In this document: positions 43,061 through 51,788 of the stretch, piece by piece | Position numbering within the stretch: the stretch's first letter is position 1 | How the letters are laid out: every line of letters starts with the position of its first letter | From: Planctomicrobium piriforme | Lineage (GTDB): Bacteria > Planctomycetota > Planctomycetia > Planctomycetales > Planctomycetaceae | Assembly: GCA_945860955.1 (NCBI GenBank) | Contig: CAMATH010000025.1 | Span: 1 to 64,000, forward strand | Reading direction: 5' to 3' | DNA length: 64,000 nt | Notes under the pieces: generated by a model | Told to the model about the DNA's origin: nothing | Seen by the model: only the letters and a program-made list of their open reading frames with translations | The model's database searches: none | Translations under genes and position numbers: made by a program

Positions 43061-45550
43061 ATGTTCCAGTCCTGGAAATTGAGTGCCTTGATCGCCCTGG
43101 CCGGCGTCATGGTCTCGCCAGTGTTTGCGGCGGAGCCTGTCAAACCGAAAGGTTTGGGCGATCCCGGTCAGTTGACCGCCCTGCGGGTTGAACCCAACCT
43201 GGGCGATCAGGGGGTCACGGTCCGTGGGCGTGACGCCCGCCAACAGTTGTTCGTCACCGGCGTTTACAGTTCCGGGCAATTCCGAGATCACACCCGCAAG
43301 GTCAGCTTCGCTTCCGACCCGGCCGGTATTGTCCAGATTGATCCCACGGGCTTGCTCACTCCGCTGGCCGACGGAACGACCAACGTGGTCGCCTCGGATC
43401 CGAGCGGAATGAAGGCCACGTTGAAGGTCGCGGTCACCGGCCTGGCGAATGAAATTCCGATCAACTTCAACAATCAGATCGTGCCGATTTTCACCAAGCT
43501 GGGATGCAACGGCGGCGGTTGCCACGGCAAATCCAGCGGTCAGAACGGTTTCAAGTTGTCTTTGCTGGGGTTCTACCCCGATGAAGACTACGAATTCCTG
43601 GTGAAAGAAGCCCGTGGGCGGCGTTTGTCTCCTTCGTCTCCTGGGTCCAGCCTGTTGCTCGGCAAGGCGGTGGGACGGTCACCCCATGGAGGTGGCAAGC
43701 GCATGGAAGTCGACAGCTACGAATATCGGATCATCGCCCGCTGGATTGAACAGGGAATGCCGTACGGTTCAGAAAAGGATCCGGTCGTAGTCGGCATTAA
43801 GTGCCTGCCCGAAGGCCGAATCATGGACCGCGGCTCCGATCAGCAGATCGCGACGGTTGCGATCTACAGTGATGGCACGTCAGAAGACGTCACACAGATG
43901 GCGCTGTACGAGCCGAACGATACCGAAATGGCGGAAGTGACTTCTGCCGGCTTGGTCAAGACGCTCGACCTTTCGGGGGAAGTGGCGATCATGGCCCGCT
44001 ACCAGGGACAGGTCTCGACGTTCCGAGCCACTGTACCGCTGGGTGCCGACTTGGGGACGCTTCCCGCCGAAAAGAACTTCGTTGACACGCACGTGTTCAA
44101 CAAGTTGAAGCTGCTTGGAATTCCTCCCTCACAGCTTTCGGACGACGCGACATTCATTCGTCGTGTGTACATCGACATCACCGGCAAACTGCCGAGCGAC
44201 CAGGAAGTTCGCGATTTCATCGCCAGTGGTGAATCAAACAAGCGCGACCTGTTGATCGACCGGCTGGTCGATAGCACCGAGTACGCCGACCTGTTCGCGA
44301 ACAAGTGGAACATGGTGCTGCGAAACAAACGCAAGCAGCCGACTGACACCCGCGGAACCTATGAGTTCTACAACTGGATTCGAGATTCGCTGTACGAGAA
44401 CCGCCCGTATGACCAGATGGTTCGTGAAGTGTTGACCGCCTCGGGCGACGTCACCACCACGCCGACCGTCACTTGGTTCCGTGAAGTGGCACAGATCAAC
44501 GAACAAGTCGAAGACACGGCCCAACTTTTCCTCGGCCTGCGGATCCAATGTGCCCGCTGCCACCATCATCCGTTTGAGAAGTGGAGCCAGGACGACTACT
44601 ACGGGTTCACCGCCTTCTTCAGCCGCGTGGGACGGAAGAATGGTGCGAATCCCCGGGAACAGCGAATCTTCCACAACGACGGAGCGGCGGCGGCCACCAA
44701 CCCCCGCAGCAACAAGTCGCTGAAACCGACCGGACTGGGCGCCCCCGCGCTCGACATCGCCGTCGATCGCGATCCCCGACACTACCTCGTCGACTGGATG
44801 TCGGCCAAGGACAACAAGTTCTTCGCCTACTCGCTGGTCAATCGCTATTGGAAGCACTTCTTCGATCGCGGGATCGTCGAACCGGAGGACGACATGCGGG
44901 AAACCAATCCTCCGTCGAATCCCGAGCTGATCCGCGCTTTGGCGAACTCGTTCATCGAAAGTGGATTCGACCTCAAGCAGCTCGTCCGCACGATCACCAA
45001 GTCGACGACCTACCAGCTCAGCTCGCTCCCCAACGACTACAACCTGAAGGACAAGCAGAACTTCTCGCGGTACTACCCGCGCCGCTTGAAGGCTGAAGCG
45101 TTGTACGACGGACTCCATCAGGTGACCGCGACCACTCAGGGTTACAGTGGTCTGCCCGAGGGAACGTCGGCGATGCAGTTGCCCGACCCGACGGTTGGTC
45201 CCTACTTCCTGAAGGTCTTTGGTCAGCCTCAGGCCGACACCGCCTGCGAATGCGAACGATCGCAGGAAGCCAACCTGGCACAGAGCCTGCACTTGCTGAA
45301 CAGCAGCGAAGTCCAGGGGAAAATCTCCAGTGGCTCGGGCCGCTCGGCGCTCCTCGCCAACGACAAGGAACGGACCGACGAGCAGAAGATTCAGGAGCTG
45401 TATCGCTGGGTCTATTCGCGCAACCCCGATGCCGAGGAAACCCAGATCGCTCTGGGCCACCTGAAGAAGCACGAGCAGAACAAGAAAGTCGCTTGGGAAG
45501 ACATCATCTGGGCGCTGATCAACACCAAGGAGTTTCTGTTCAACCACTAG
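43061..45550 (+). CDS. DUF1549/DUF1553 planctomycete cytochrome-like protein with Ig-like domain
   Basis: 829 residues from ATG 43061 (GGAG upstream). A signal peptide (LIALAGVMVSPVFA) is followed by a BIG2-type Ig-like domain (about 40-130), a cytochrome-c-like stretch with CNGGGCH (one residue longer than CxxCH), a second BIG2-like domain (about 240-325), DUF1549 (DATFIRRVYIDITGKLPSDQEVRDFI) and DUF1553 with a canonical CARCHHHPFEKW haem-type motif. These proteins are exported and paired with a DUF1501 protein, as here. Their role is unknown; redox or polysaccharide-linked functions have been proposed for the families. Confidence 0.92.
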   Translation: MFQSWKLSALIALAGVMVSPVFAAEPVKPKGLGDPGQLTALRVEPNLGDQGVTVRGRDARQQLFVTGVYSSGQFRDHTRKVSFASDPAGIVQIDPTGLLTPLADGTTNVVASDPSGMKATLKVAVTGLANEIPINFNNQIVPIFTKLGCNGGGCHGKSSGQNGFKLSLLGFYPDEDYEFLVKEARGRRLSPSSPGSSLLLGKAVGRSPHGGGKRMEVDSYEYRIIARWIEQGMPYGSEKDPVVVGIKCLPEGRIMDRGSDQQIATVAIYSDGTSEDVTQMALYEPNDTEMAEVTSAGLVKTLDLSGEVAIMARYQGQVSTFRATVPLGADLGTLPAEKNFVDTHVFNKLKLLGIPPSQLSDDATFIRRVYIDITGKLPSDQEVRDFIASGESNKRDLLIDRLVDSTEYADLFANKWNMVLRNKRKQPTDTRGTYEFYNWIRDSLYENRPYDQMVREVLTASGDVTTTPTVTWFREVAQINEQVEDTAQLFLGLRIQCARCHHHPFEKWSQDDYYGFTAFFSRVGRKNGANPREQRIFHNDGAAAATNPRSNKSLKPTGLGAPALDIAVDRDPRHYLVDWMSAKDNKFFAYSLVNRYWKHFFDRGIVEPEDDMRETNPPSNPELIRALANSFIESGFDLKQLVRTITKSTTYQLSSLPNDYNLKDKQNFSRYYPRRLKAEALYDGLHQVTATTQGYSGLPEGTSAMQLPDPTVGPYFLKVFGQPQADTACECERSQEANLAQSLHLLNSSEVQGKISSGSGRSALLANDKERTDEQKIQELYRWVYSRNPDAEETQIALGHLKKHEQNKKVAWEDIIWALINTKEFLFNH

Positions 45551-45600
45551 GCCGCCTAGCGGTTCCACGGCCGTGTTTTACTGCCGATGAATGTTGAAAC

Positions 45601-45640
45601 ACAGGTCCATGGACGCCGGTATTCGGAGTCCATGGACCTG
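45601..45640. terminator. Perfect 14-bp hairpin between the DUF1549 and DUF1501 genes
   Basis: ACAGGTCCATGGAC (45601-45614) and GTCCATGGACCTGT (45627-45640) are perfectly complementary around a 12-base loop; GTCCATGGAC is also self-palindromic. It is followed by TCGCATTGTCTTCG without a strong T run. It could be a terminator or an mRNA-processing or stability element that sets different levels of the two paired proteins. Confidence 0.55.
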
Positions 45641-45685
45641 TTCGCATTGTCTTCGTCCGCTTAAGTCTACTGCGGGAGGTGAGTG

Positions 45686-47089
45686 ATGCTTCACAGACGC
45701 GATGCGATGATGCGGCTGGGCACGATTGGCCTGGGGGCGCTGACGTTGCCTCAGCTCTTGCGAAGCGAGAGTACCCGCCGGGCAAACGCCTCCGAGTCAC
45801 CGCTGGTATTGCCGTCGCCGCGAATGACCGATGGCAAGGCGAAGTCCTGCATCCTGATTTACCTCTGGGGGGGACCGCCGCAGCAGGATATGTGGGACAT
45901 GAAGCCCGAATCCCCCGAGGGGATCCGCAGCCAGTTCCGCTCGATCCCGACGGTCGTCCCGGGAATCGACGTTTGTGAACACCTGCCGAAATTCGCCCGG
46001 CATACCGACAAAGTCGCGCTCGTGCGATCGGTGACCCATCCCAGCAACAACCACGAACCGAGCGTCTACCGCACCCTCACCGGTCGCATCAACAACACGC
46101 TGGCGGTTCCCAGGAATCAGCGTAACCGGACCGACTTTCCCAATCTGGGATCGGTCGTGTCGTACTTCACCCCGATGGGGGTGATGCCCGCCGCTGTCAC
46201 CATCCCACGCCCCATCGGCCACGACGGGGCGACCTATACGGGAACCTACGCCGGCTTTCTGGGGGGCCGGCACGATCCGATGGAGGTCGCCGCCGCCGAA
46301 GAGACGCCCGAAAAGCCCACCCATTCGATCGCACTCCCCGCCGACCTCGCCGAAACGCGCCTGTTGGCACGTCGCGGGCTGCTGAACGTTTTGGAAGAAA
46401 CAGATGCCCGGTTTCAGGCCGAGCGCGGTGCCAAGTCACTCGACAGTTACCGCGAACTGGGGTTCAGCATGCTCTCGGCACCCACAGCGAAGAGGGCGTT
46501 CAACCTCGGCCTGGAGACCCCCGAAACACGCGACCGTTACGGCCGAAATGAGTACGGCGAGAGTATTCTGCTCGCCCGCCGGCTGGTCGAATCGGGTGTT
46601 CGTCTGGTGACGATCAGTTGGATGTATATCCAAAAGGGAGGCAATGTCGCCAATGTCTGGGACAACCACGGTCCCTTCGAAGGACTGACCGGCACGAACA
46701 TGCTCAAGGCGTACTACTGCCTGCCGTCACTCGATCAGGGATTTAGCGCCCTGATGGACGACCTGCAATCCAGCGGGTTGCTCGACGAGACCATGGTGGC
46801 GATGTGGGGGGAGTTTGGCCGGACTCCCAAACTGAACGCGGCTCAGGGACGAGACCATTGGGGAGCCTGCCAGACGGCATGCTTCGCGGGGGGAGGCATA
46901 CGTGGCGGCACCGTGTTGGGTTCCAGCGACCGCGACGCCGCGTATCCCAAAACAAACCCCGTCTCGCCGGAAGACCTGCTGGCGACTGTCTACCACTCGC
47001 TCGGGATCTCGCCCGACGCCGAGATTCACGATCCGCTCAATCGCCCGCACCGCCTGGTCGATGGACGGGCGTTGACGGAGCTGTTTTAG
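45686..47089 (+). CDS. DUF1501 family protein
   Basis: 467 residues from ATG 45686 (GTG 45683 is adjacent), with GGGAGGTGA immediately upstream. The N-terminus HRRDAMMRLGTIGLGALTLPQLL is a Tat-like signal. The DUF1501 body shows CILIYLWGGPPQQDMWDMKPESP, VRSVTHPSNNHEPSVYRTLTG, VWDNHGPFEG, AMWGEFGRTPKLNAAQGRDHWG and a C-terminal DLLATVYHSLGI. The fold is alkaline-phosphatase/sulfatase-like with conserved Asp and His residues that could bind metal. It forms the usual pair with the DUF1549/1553 gene. Confidence 0.93.
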   Translation: MLHRRDAMMRLGTIGLGALTLPQLLRSESTRRANASESPLVLPSPRMTDGKAKSCILIYLWGGPPQQDMWDMKPESPEGIRSQFRSIPTVVPGIDVCEHLPKFARHTDKVALVRSVTHPSNNHEPSVYRTLTGRINNTLAVPRNQRNRTDFPNLGSVVSYFTPMGVMPAAVTIPRPIGHDGATYTGTYAGFLGGRHDPMEVAAAEETPEKPTHSIALPADLAETRLLARRGLLNVLEETDARFQAERGAKSLDSYRELGFSMLSAPTAKRAFNLGLETPETRDRYGRNEYGESILLARRLVESGVRLVTISWMYIQKGGNVANVWDNHGPFEGLTGTNMLKAYYCLPSLDQGFSALMDDLQSSGLLDETMVAMWGEFGRTPKLNAAQGRDHWGACQTACFAGGGIRGGTVLGSSDRDAAYPKTNPVSPEDLLATVYHSLGISPDAEIHDPLNRPHRLVDGRALTELF

Positions 47090-47119
47090 CACCCGTCCAC
47101 AAACGAATATCGTCGCCAG

Positions 47120-47545
47120 GAAGATCAAGGATTGACAGCGTTACTACCACTGCGGCGCAGCCGCCAGTCGCATCCTGTCAGGGATGCAATACAGTAGCCG
47201 GGGGTCTCAGCGCAGCGGAGACCCCCGGGATAGCCGTATCGAGTCGAGTGCATCCCGGCGGGATGCCAGTAGCATGGTTGCAGCGTGAGACTCTCGCATG
47301 GGTTTCAGCGTTTCGCAGTGTGTAAAAGAATCGCGCTCGCGCTTGGCAGACGGAGGGAAATTGAGAAACGTGACCGGAATAGCCGAACACGATTCTGGCA
47401 TCCCTCCGGGATGCTTTTCCTGGCAGCGCTTTCCGGGGGTCTGAGCTGCGCTCCGACCCCCGGCTACTTTCTGGCATCCCATTCGGGATGCGACGGCGGC
47501 TGCGCCGCGTTGATTCCTACAAAACGACGGTCTTGATCCTGAACG
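47120..47545. repeat. About 425-bp non-coding element with 100-bp terminal inverted repeats
   Basis: The left end (about 47128-47235) and the right end (about 47437-47540) are imperfect reverse complements. Each carries GCGGCGCAGCCGCC, a CATCC...GGGATG hairpin, GTAGCCGGGGGTC and a GGGGGTC...GACCCCC hairpin. In total four CATCC/GGGATG hairpins and two GGGGGTC/GACCCCC hairpins are present, e.g. CCGGGGGTCTC/GAGACCCCCGG at 47198-47228. No ORF of note lies in the 200-base core. It resembles a MITE-like element. Confidence 0.75.
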
Positions 47546-47550
47546 AGTTC

Positions 47551-49695
47551 CTAAACTCGAACGTCGTCGTTTCTTGGACGGGCCGTGAACTCAATCGCGA
47601 CGTCGTCCACGCACAGCCAGGCGCGCTCTTCGGGTGCGAGAACCAGATCGCCGGGTGAGGACTTTTCCAGGATCAACGCCAGACCGACCCCCATTTCGAT
47701 CTCATTGGCACCATCTTCCTGGCTGCGCAACCGCTGAGACAGGGTCACTTCGCGGTATTCGTTCAATCGATCGTCGAAATCGAGATCGAGCCGAACTTTG
47801 GCAAAGTCCCGAACTCCCGACAACAGGTTTTTGGTCAACTCCCGATAACCGAACAACACCAGAGACGCGGTGAAGTGAAACGCCAGCAGTTCACGAAACG
47901 CCCTGGCATCGCCGCCAGCCGCCACGCGCAGGGTGACGTCGAATCGGCCCGCTCGCGGATTCCGCAGCTCCTGGGTGAGAATGGCCTTCGATCCGTTCGC
48001 GACGGTGATTGGAGAGCCTCCCGCGTGAAATCCAAACCCGAGTGCCGCGAACTGATTTCCCGGTTTTTGCGGCTCGCCGCCACGCAGAATCTGAACTCCG
48101 AATGCCGAAGTGGTTGAATCGGACGCGACAACCGGAGTCCCCCGCCACCCCTTGGCCCGTCCAGCCGGTCCGATTTCCAGCAGCGGAACCTGGTCCTCAA
48201 ATCGGGTATTGAGCAACAGGTCATACGAGAACGGTGGGACCAGCGCGAGGTTGCCAGAGCTGGGGACCCGCTCGGCGGTCGCGGGGGCCAGCCCCAGCAG
48301 CGGCGCGATGGGTGTCCCCAATGTCGCCGCCATCGGCCTGCCGGTCGCGTCGGGAAACGTCGCTTCGTGGCCGATTCCCAGCAGATGCAGAATGGTGGCG
48401 GTCAGATCCTGGGGTTCCATTCTGCCATCGCGCGGAAACGCCCCGTGCCGGTCGCTGCTGCCATACACCTGACCCCCGCTGATTCCCGCCCCCGCCAATG
48501 CGAAGCTGAAGACATGTCCCCAATGGTCGCGTCCCCCCTGGCTGTTGATTTTGGGAGTGCGACCGAATTCACCGATGACCACCACCAGGGTCTCACTCAA
48601 CAGTCCACGTTCATCGAGATCATCAAGGAGCGTCGAAAACGTGACATCAAACAGTGGACAGAGCACATCTTGCAGCCGATCGGAATTCTGCGCGTGCGTG
48701 TCCCACAGGGGATTGTTGACCGCTTCGTCTCCCGGTTCTCGGCACCAGTTGACGTGGACGAGTCGCGCTCCCGCTTCGATCAGCCGCCGACCCAAGAGCA
48801 GCGACCGACCCCATTTTGTCGGGCCATAGGCGGCCCGGACTCGCTCCGGTTCCAGACTGAGGTCAAACGCCCGGCGGGCCCGTCCCGATGCCAGCACGTC
48901 GAACGCCTGTTGGGTCTGCCGGTCGTATTCGAAAGCCCGCGGGCCACGCTCCAGCGACTGAAAATGCTCTTCAATCTGCGACAGCAATGTCTGGCGATTG
49001 TTGAGTCGCAGCGGAGGTATTTCGTGCGGCAATGCCAACCCCTCCACCTGAAAGCGGGGTGCCGAGGGATCGCAAACCAGTCGTTCCGGCTCCCATTGAT
49101 GCCCGAGAAACCCGGCGGTCTGTCCCGCCGGCGTCACGTTGTCGTTGAGTCGCATCCAGTCGGGAAGCCAGACCGAGCTGTAGGCCGGCAACACCTCGCT
49201 CGGCTTGAGCCTCTTCACCACCGAACCCAGCCAGGGCCAGTCGGTCGTCGGGCTGATTTCCCGCGATTGCCGGCCGACATAGGGATACCCGGTCAGAACC
49301 CAATACCCGCTGGCATCGTGCAGGTCATTGTGCGTCGTCAGCGAACGAACGATCGCCAATTTGTCGGCCCGGACGGCGATCCGCGGCAGCAATTCGCCGA
49401 TCTCCATTCCGGGCACGTTGGTCTGAATGGGCCGGAATTCCCCGCGAATCTCCGCGGGAGCTTCGGGTTTGGGATCCCACGTTTCGTGCTGCGGCGGTCC
49501 CCCCTGGAGCCACACATACAGCACATTCTTCGCCCGTCCAAACATCCCGTCGGCAGGTTGGGCGGTGGGTATGGACTGAGCCGCTAGTAACTGCGGTAGG
49601 GTCAGCCCCAGCATGCTCAACCCGCCCACGCGCAGCCACTCGCGACGTGCGAACCCCTGACAGAGTCGCGAAGGGTCGGATGTCAATGAGAGCAT
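47551..49695 (-). CDS. DUF1501 protein with extra C-terminal domain
   Basis: 714 residues from ATG 49695 (AGGAACG upstream; ATG 49722 is possible). The first 470 residues are a DUF1501 module: REWLRVGGLSMLGLTLPQLLAA signal, NVLYVWLQGGPPQHETWDPKPEAP, VRSLTTHNDLHDASGYWVLTG, VVIGEFGRTPKINSQGGRDHWG and DLTATILHLLGIG. About 210 further residues follow (from about 505) with a beta-sandwich look (LLLNTRFEDQVPLLEIGPAG, GRFDVTLRVAAGGDAR, WLCVDDVAIEFTARP), absent from the sister protein at 45686. This part may be a carbohydrate-binding or adhesion-like domain; that is inference. Confidence 0.88.
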   Translation of the reverse strand: MLSLTSDPSRLCQGFARREWLRVGGLSMLGLTLPQLLAAQSIPTAQPADGMFGRAKNVLYVWLQGGPPQHETWDPKPEAPAEIRGEFRPIQTNVPGMEIGELLPRIAVRADKLAIVRSLTTHNDLHDASGYWVLTGYPYVGRQSREISPTTDWPWLGSVVKRLKPSEVLPAYSSVWLPDWMRLNDNVTPAGQTAGFLGHQWEPERLVCDPSAPRFQVEGLALPHEIPPLRLNNRQTLLSQIEEHFQSLERGPRAFEYDRQTQQAFDVLASGRARRAFDLSLEPERVRAAYGPTKWGRSLLLGRRLIEAGARLVHVNWCREPGDEAVNNPLWDTHAQNSDRLQDVLCPLFDVTFSTLLDDLDERGLLSETLVVVIGEFGRTPKINSQGGRDHWGHVFSFALAGAGISGGQVYGSSDRHGAFPRDGRMEPQDLTATILHLLGIGHEATFPDATGRPMAATLGTPIAPLLGLAPATAERVPSSGNLALVPPFSYDLLLNTRFEDQVPLLEIGPAGRAKGWRGTPVVASDSTTSAFGVQILRGGEPQKPGNQFAALGFGFHAGGSPITVANGSKAILTQELRNPRAGRFDVTLRVAAGGDARAFRELLAFHFTASLVLFGYRELTKNLLSGVRDFAKVRLDLDFDDRLNEYREVTLSQRLRSQEDGANEIEMGVGLALILEKSSPGDLVLAPEERAWLCVDDVAIEFTARPRNDDVRV

Positions 49696-49875
49696 GAGAC
49701 GTTCCTGAACCGGTGATCGCATTGCCGCGACGGGGATCGATTGGCTGGCGGATTTCGCAGGGCCGATCGTATGCGCGGAATGGTGCCAAAATCAACCGGA
49801 ACCCAATGGGCGCATTACCACGATTGTCGCGATTACGGAATATGTGTCTATGCACTCCCGGGACAGCCCCCGTAG

Positions 49876-49904
49876 TTGACTGATTTGTCCTACTTTTGTA
49901 GACC
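49876..49904 (+). promoter_or_regulatory. Possible promoter/operator of the vapBC pair
   Basis: TTGACT (49876-49881), 17-base spacer, TAGACC (49899-49904). The -10 is poor. The spacer and -10 contain the small palindrome CTAC-TTTT-GTAG. The start point would fall on the antitoxin ATG. Weak evidence. Confidence 0.3.
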
Positions 49905-49910
49905 GGGCGT

Positions 49911-50153
49911 ATGAAAATCACAGTCGAGCTTTCCGATTCTGAGATCAAGGAAATCTGCCGGGTGACCGGCGAAAAGAAGAAAGGACCGGCAATCCGTCGG
50001 CTGCTCGCGGAACTGCTGATGCGCAAGCGCCGGGAACGGCTGGCCCAAAAATTCATCGACGCGGAATGGGGAGTCGAGTTGAAAGGCTTCGAGGCGACGG
50101 AGGCGGCCGATCAAGCCGCCAACCAGCATGACGCTGAACGCTGGAGGCATTGA
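49911..50153 (+). CDS. VapB-type antitoxin
   Basis: 80 residues. An N-terminal strand and helix (MKITVELSDSEIKEICRVTG) of the ribbon-helix-helix or AbrB-like size class precedes a helical, charged C-terminus (LLAELLMRKRRERLAQKF, AEWGVELKGFEATEAADQAA), the part that usually wraps around a PIN toxin. Its stop overlaps the ATG of the PIN gene (TGATG), the standard antitoxin-toxin arrangement. Role: neutralises the VapC ribonuclease and represses the operon. The exact antitoxin family is uncertain. Confidence 0.7.
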   Translation: MKITVELSDSEIKEICRVTGEKKKGPAIRRLLAELLMRKRRERLAQKFIDAEWGVELKGFEATEAADQAANQHDAERWRH

Positions 50154-50564
50154 TGCCCCCTCTGCTGATCGACACCAGTCTGTGGATCGATTTCACGCGT
50201 TCTCGCTCGCCCCGAGCGCTCAAACTGTTCATCGCTCCGTTCATACTGGCTCCAGGCGCCCACCTCACTGAGCCGATTTCTTTCGAAATCCTCCGTCACG
50301 CCACGCCGCTCGAGGCCAGGCAGCTCATGTCGCAGTTTCAAACCGTGCCGATGCTCGTCACCCCCCCCCGCGCTCTGGTCCCAGGCCGTCGGGTTGGGGC
50401 AGGCGTGCCAGCAGAAGAACGTCGCGGTCAATTCGCTTGATCTGTTGATCGCCACGGTCGCCCTCCACCACGGTGCGAAAGTGGTGACCTTCGATGACGA
50501 CTTTCAAAAGATCGCGAGTGTGTCGAAGCTACTTGTGAAATTGTTAAAGCGTCCGACGTTGTGA
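50153..50564 (+). pseudogene. VapC-type PIN toxin, frameshifted at a C9 run
   Basis: From ATG 50153 the product starts PPLLIDTSLWIDFTRSRS (first PIN Asp) and continues with EPISFEILRHAT (conserved Glu) to MLVTPP. At the run of nine C (50361-50369) the frame shifts and ends at 50440. In the frame one base over, the rest of the domain continues as ALWSQAVGLGQACQQKNVAV, then NSLDLLIATVALHHGAKVV (third acidic residue) and TFDDDFQKIA to a TGA at 50562. With eight C the gene would encode a full PIN protein of about 136 residues. It may be a sequencing error, a slippage-controlled gene or a dead toxin. Confidence 0.82.
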
Positions 50565-50620
50565 AGGTGCGGTTCGTGACCGCGAACCGCACGGGACACG
50601 AAAGGGGGACATGGCGAGTT

Positions 50621-50862
50621 TCAAGACTTCTTCGGTCGTTCTGGCGGTCGCAAACAGGATTCCGAGCCCAAAGCCTGGGCGGTAGGACGCGTCCAGTCGT
50701 CGTTGCCTAACGGCCGACCACGCCGCACAATAATGACGCAATCGCTGCAAGTCGCCGCTCAAGAGCGGTTCGTTGACGCGCTCTCACCACGCCGCATCAC
50801 GCGGTGCCGGCGTGCCACGGCAGAGCGGCGGGTCATCCGCGGACAACCAGCCGGGCAGGCTC
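50621..50862 (-). pseudogene. RAYT transposase relic A (C-terminal fragment)
   Basis: Read leftward, the fragment spells PSLPGWLSADDPPLCRGTP, RDAAW-stop-ERVNEPLLSG, DLQRLRHY, then after a one-base insertion LGNDDWTRPTAQALGSESCL and RPPERPKKS with the original stop at 50621. This is the C-terminal tail of a REP-associated tyrosine transposase (IS200-like, TnpREP): VNEP, LR.S..RG.PFG...W, the GRP-like end. One in-frame stop and one frameshift show that it is dead. It is a near copy of relics B and C. The rest of the gap (50863-51063) holds no gene. Confidence 0.75.
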
Positions 50863-51063
50863 GGCTTCACGTCGCTTTGAAAATCGACCGGCGGCGCAGC
50901 CCGCAGGCTGGAACCGACGGCAAGCGTCACGCAGAACGAGAGAGCGCACAAACGACGAGAGATGTTCCGGGGTCCTCGTCAACGCTGTGCTGCAACGCCG
51001 GGGGAATCGAAGTTGTATCGACGGGTGGTTTTCCATAGTATCGAGCAGGGGAAACCAGAAGCC

Positions 51064-51663
51064 ATGAAACATACCACCATCATGTTCCTGCTGTTCTTGG
51101 CGGGATGCTTCCCCGCACCTACGGACACCACAATGCCAGCTCGTAAAGGAATGGGTCACTATGACCACCGAATCACGCCCTACATCAACGAACAGATGGG
51201 CGGAGACGGCTGGTGGCGACACTTGGGTTACGAAGATGTCATGGAACGGCTGCGGAACCATCCGCCAGGCTATCGCCGCGCCTTTTGCATATACATCAGC
51301 GACGCCGACATCGACAACGGCGGATTTGATCAGTATTTTTACAACCAATTTGGCTTCATGACGATGACCGCGATTGAGGGTTACGAACGCCTCGGTGCGA
51401 CGCACATGATTGAAATCATTAAGTCCGCGCTCTATGTTTGTCGCAAATCCCATCCTGATCTCTGGGGTCGCAATCACTTCGAAGACTTGCCCGACGGTTA
51501 CTTCGAAGGGTTTGTTCCGATTGCCGACAACTTCGACGAATTGAATTCTCTCTATTACGAAGAATCGAATCGGCTCCCTGGCTCTGAAGATGTGGATTCC
51601 GTAATGGCGGATGGTCCAATGGACTATTACTACGAGAACTTTCCCGAAGACTTCCGCCGGTAG
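51064..51663 (+). CDS. DMP19-like (DUF4375) lipoprotein
   Basis: 199 residues from ATG 51064. The N-terminus TTIMFLLFLAGCFPAPTDT is a lipoprotein signal with the modified Cys in AGC. The mature part has the DUF4375 pattern: CIYISDADIDNGGFDQYFYNQFG followed by a helix TAIEGYERLGATHMIEIIKSAL. DMP19-like domains occur in MafI/immunity-type proteins and a DNA mimic, but function in this exported form is unknown. The 3' end meets a truncated PIN gene on the other strand, overlapping by 34 bases. Confidence 0.75.
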   Translation: MKHTTIMFLLFLAGCFPAPTDTTMPARKGMGHYDHRITPYINEQMGGDGWWRHLGYEDVMERLRNHPPGYRRAFCIYISDADIDNGGFDQYFYNQFGFMTMTAIEGYERLGATHMIEIIKSALYVCRKSHPDLWGRNHFEDLPDGYFEGFVPIADNFDELNSLYYEESNRLPGSEDVDSVMADGPMDYYYENFPEDFRR

Positions 51664-51788
51664 AGGTCGGGAGAGCACAGATCGTGGACTCCGTTTCGGA
51701 AGTCTCCACGGAGCTGCAGCGCCTTCGGAGTCAGAATCTCAGGCACTATGCACTTGAAGCCGACAGAAGCATCAATAACGTACCTCAC
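51630..51788 (-). pseudogene. Truncated VapC-like PIN toxin remnant
   Basis: 52 codons starting with GTG 51788, which overlaps the stop of the antitoxin-like gene (GTGA). It reads RYVIDASVGFKCIVPEILTP, then KALQLRGDFRNGVHDLCSPD, the first third of a PIN domain with the first catalytic Asp in VIDASV. After this it runs out of homology into the reverse complement of the DUF4375 gene end and stops. About 90 residues of the usual 135, including the other acidic residues, are missing, so the toxin is dead. The join is likely the scar of a deletion or insertion. Confidence 0.7.

Noticed and set aside
47178-47536. Frames of 83-99 codons in the element at 47120-47545
   Set aside because: Products of nested palindromes; no homology and present on both strands.
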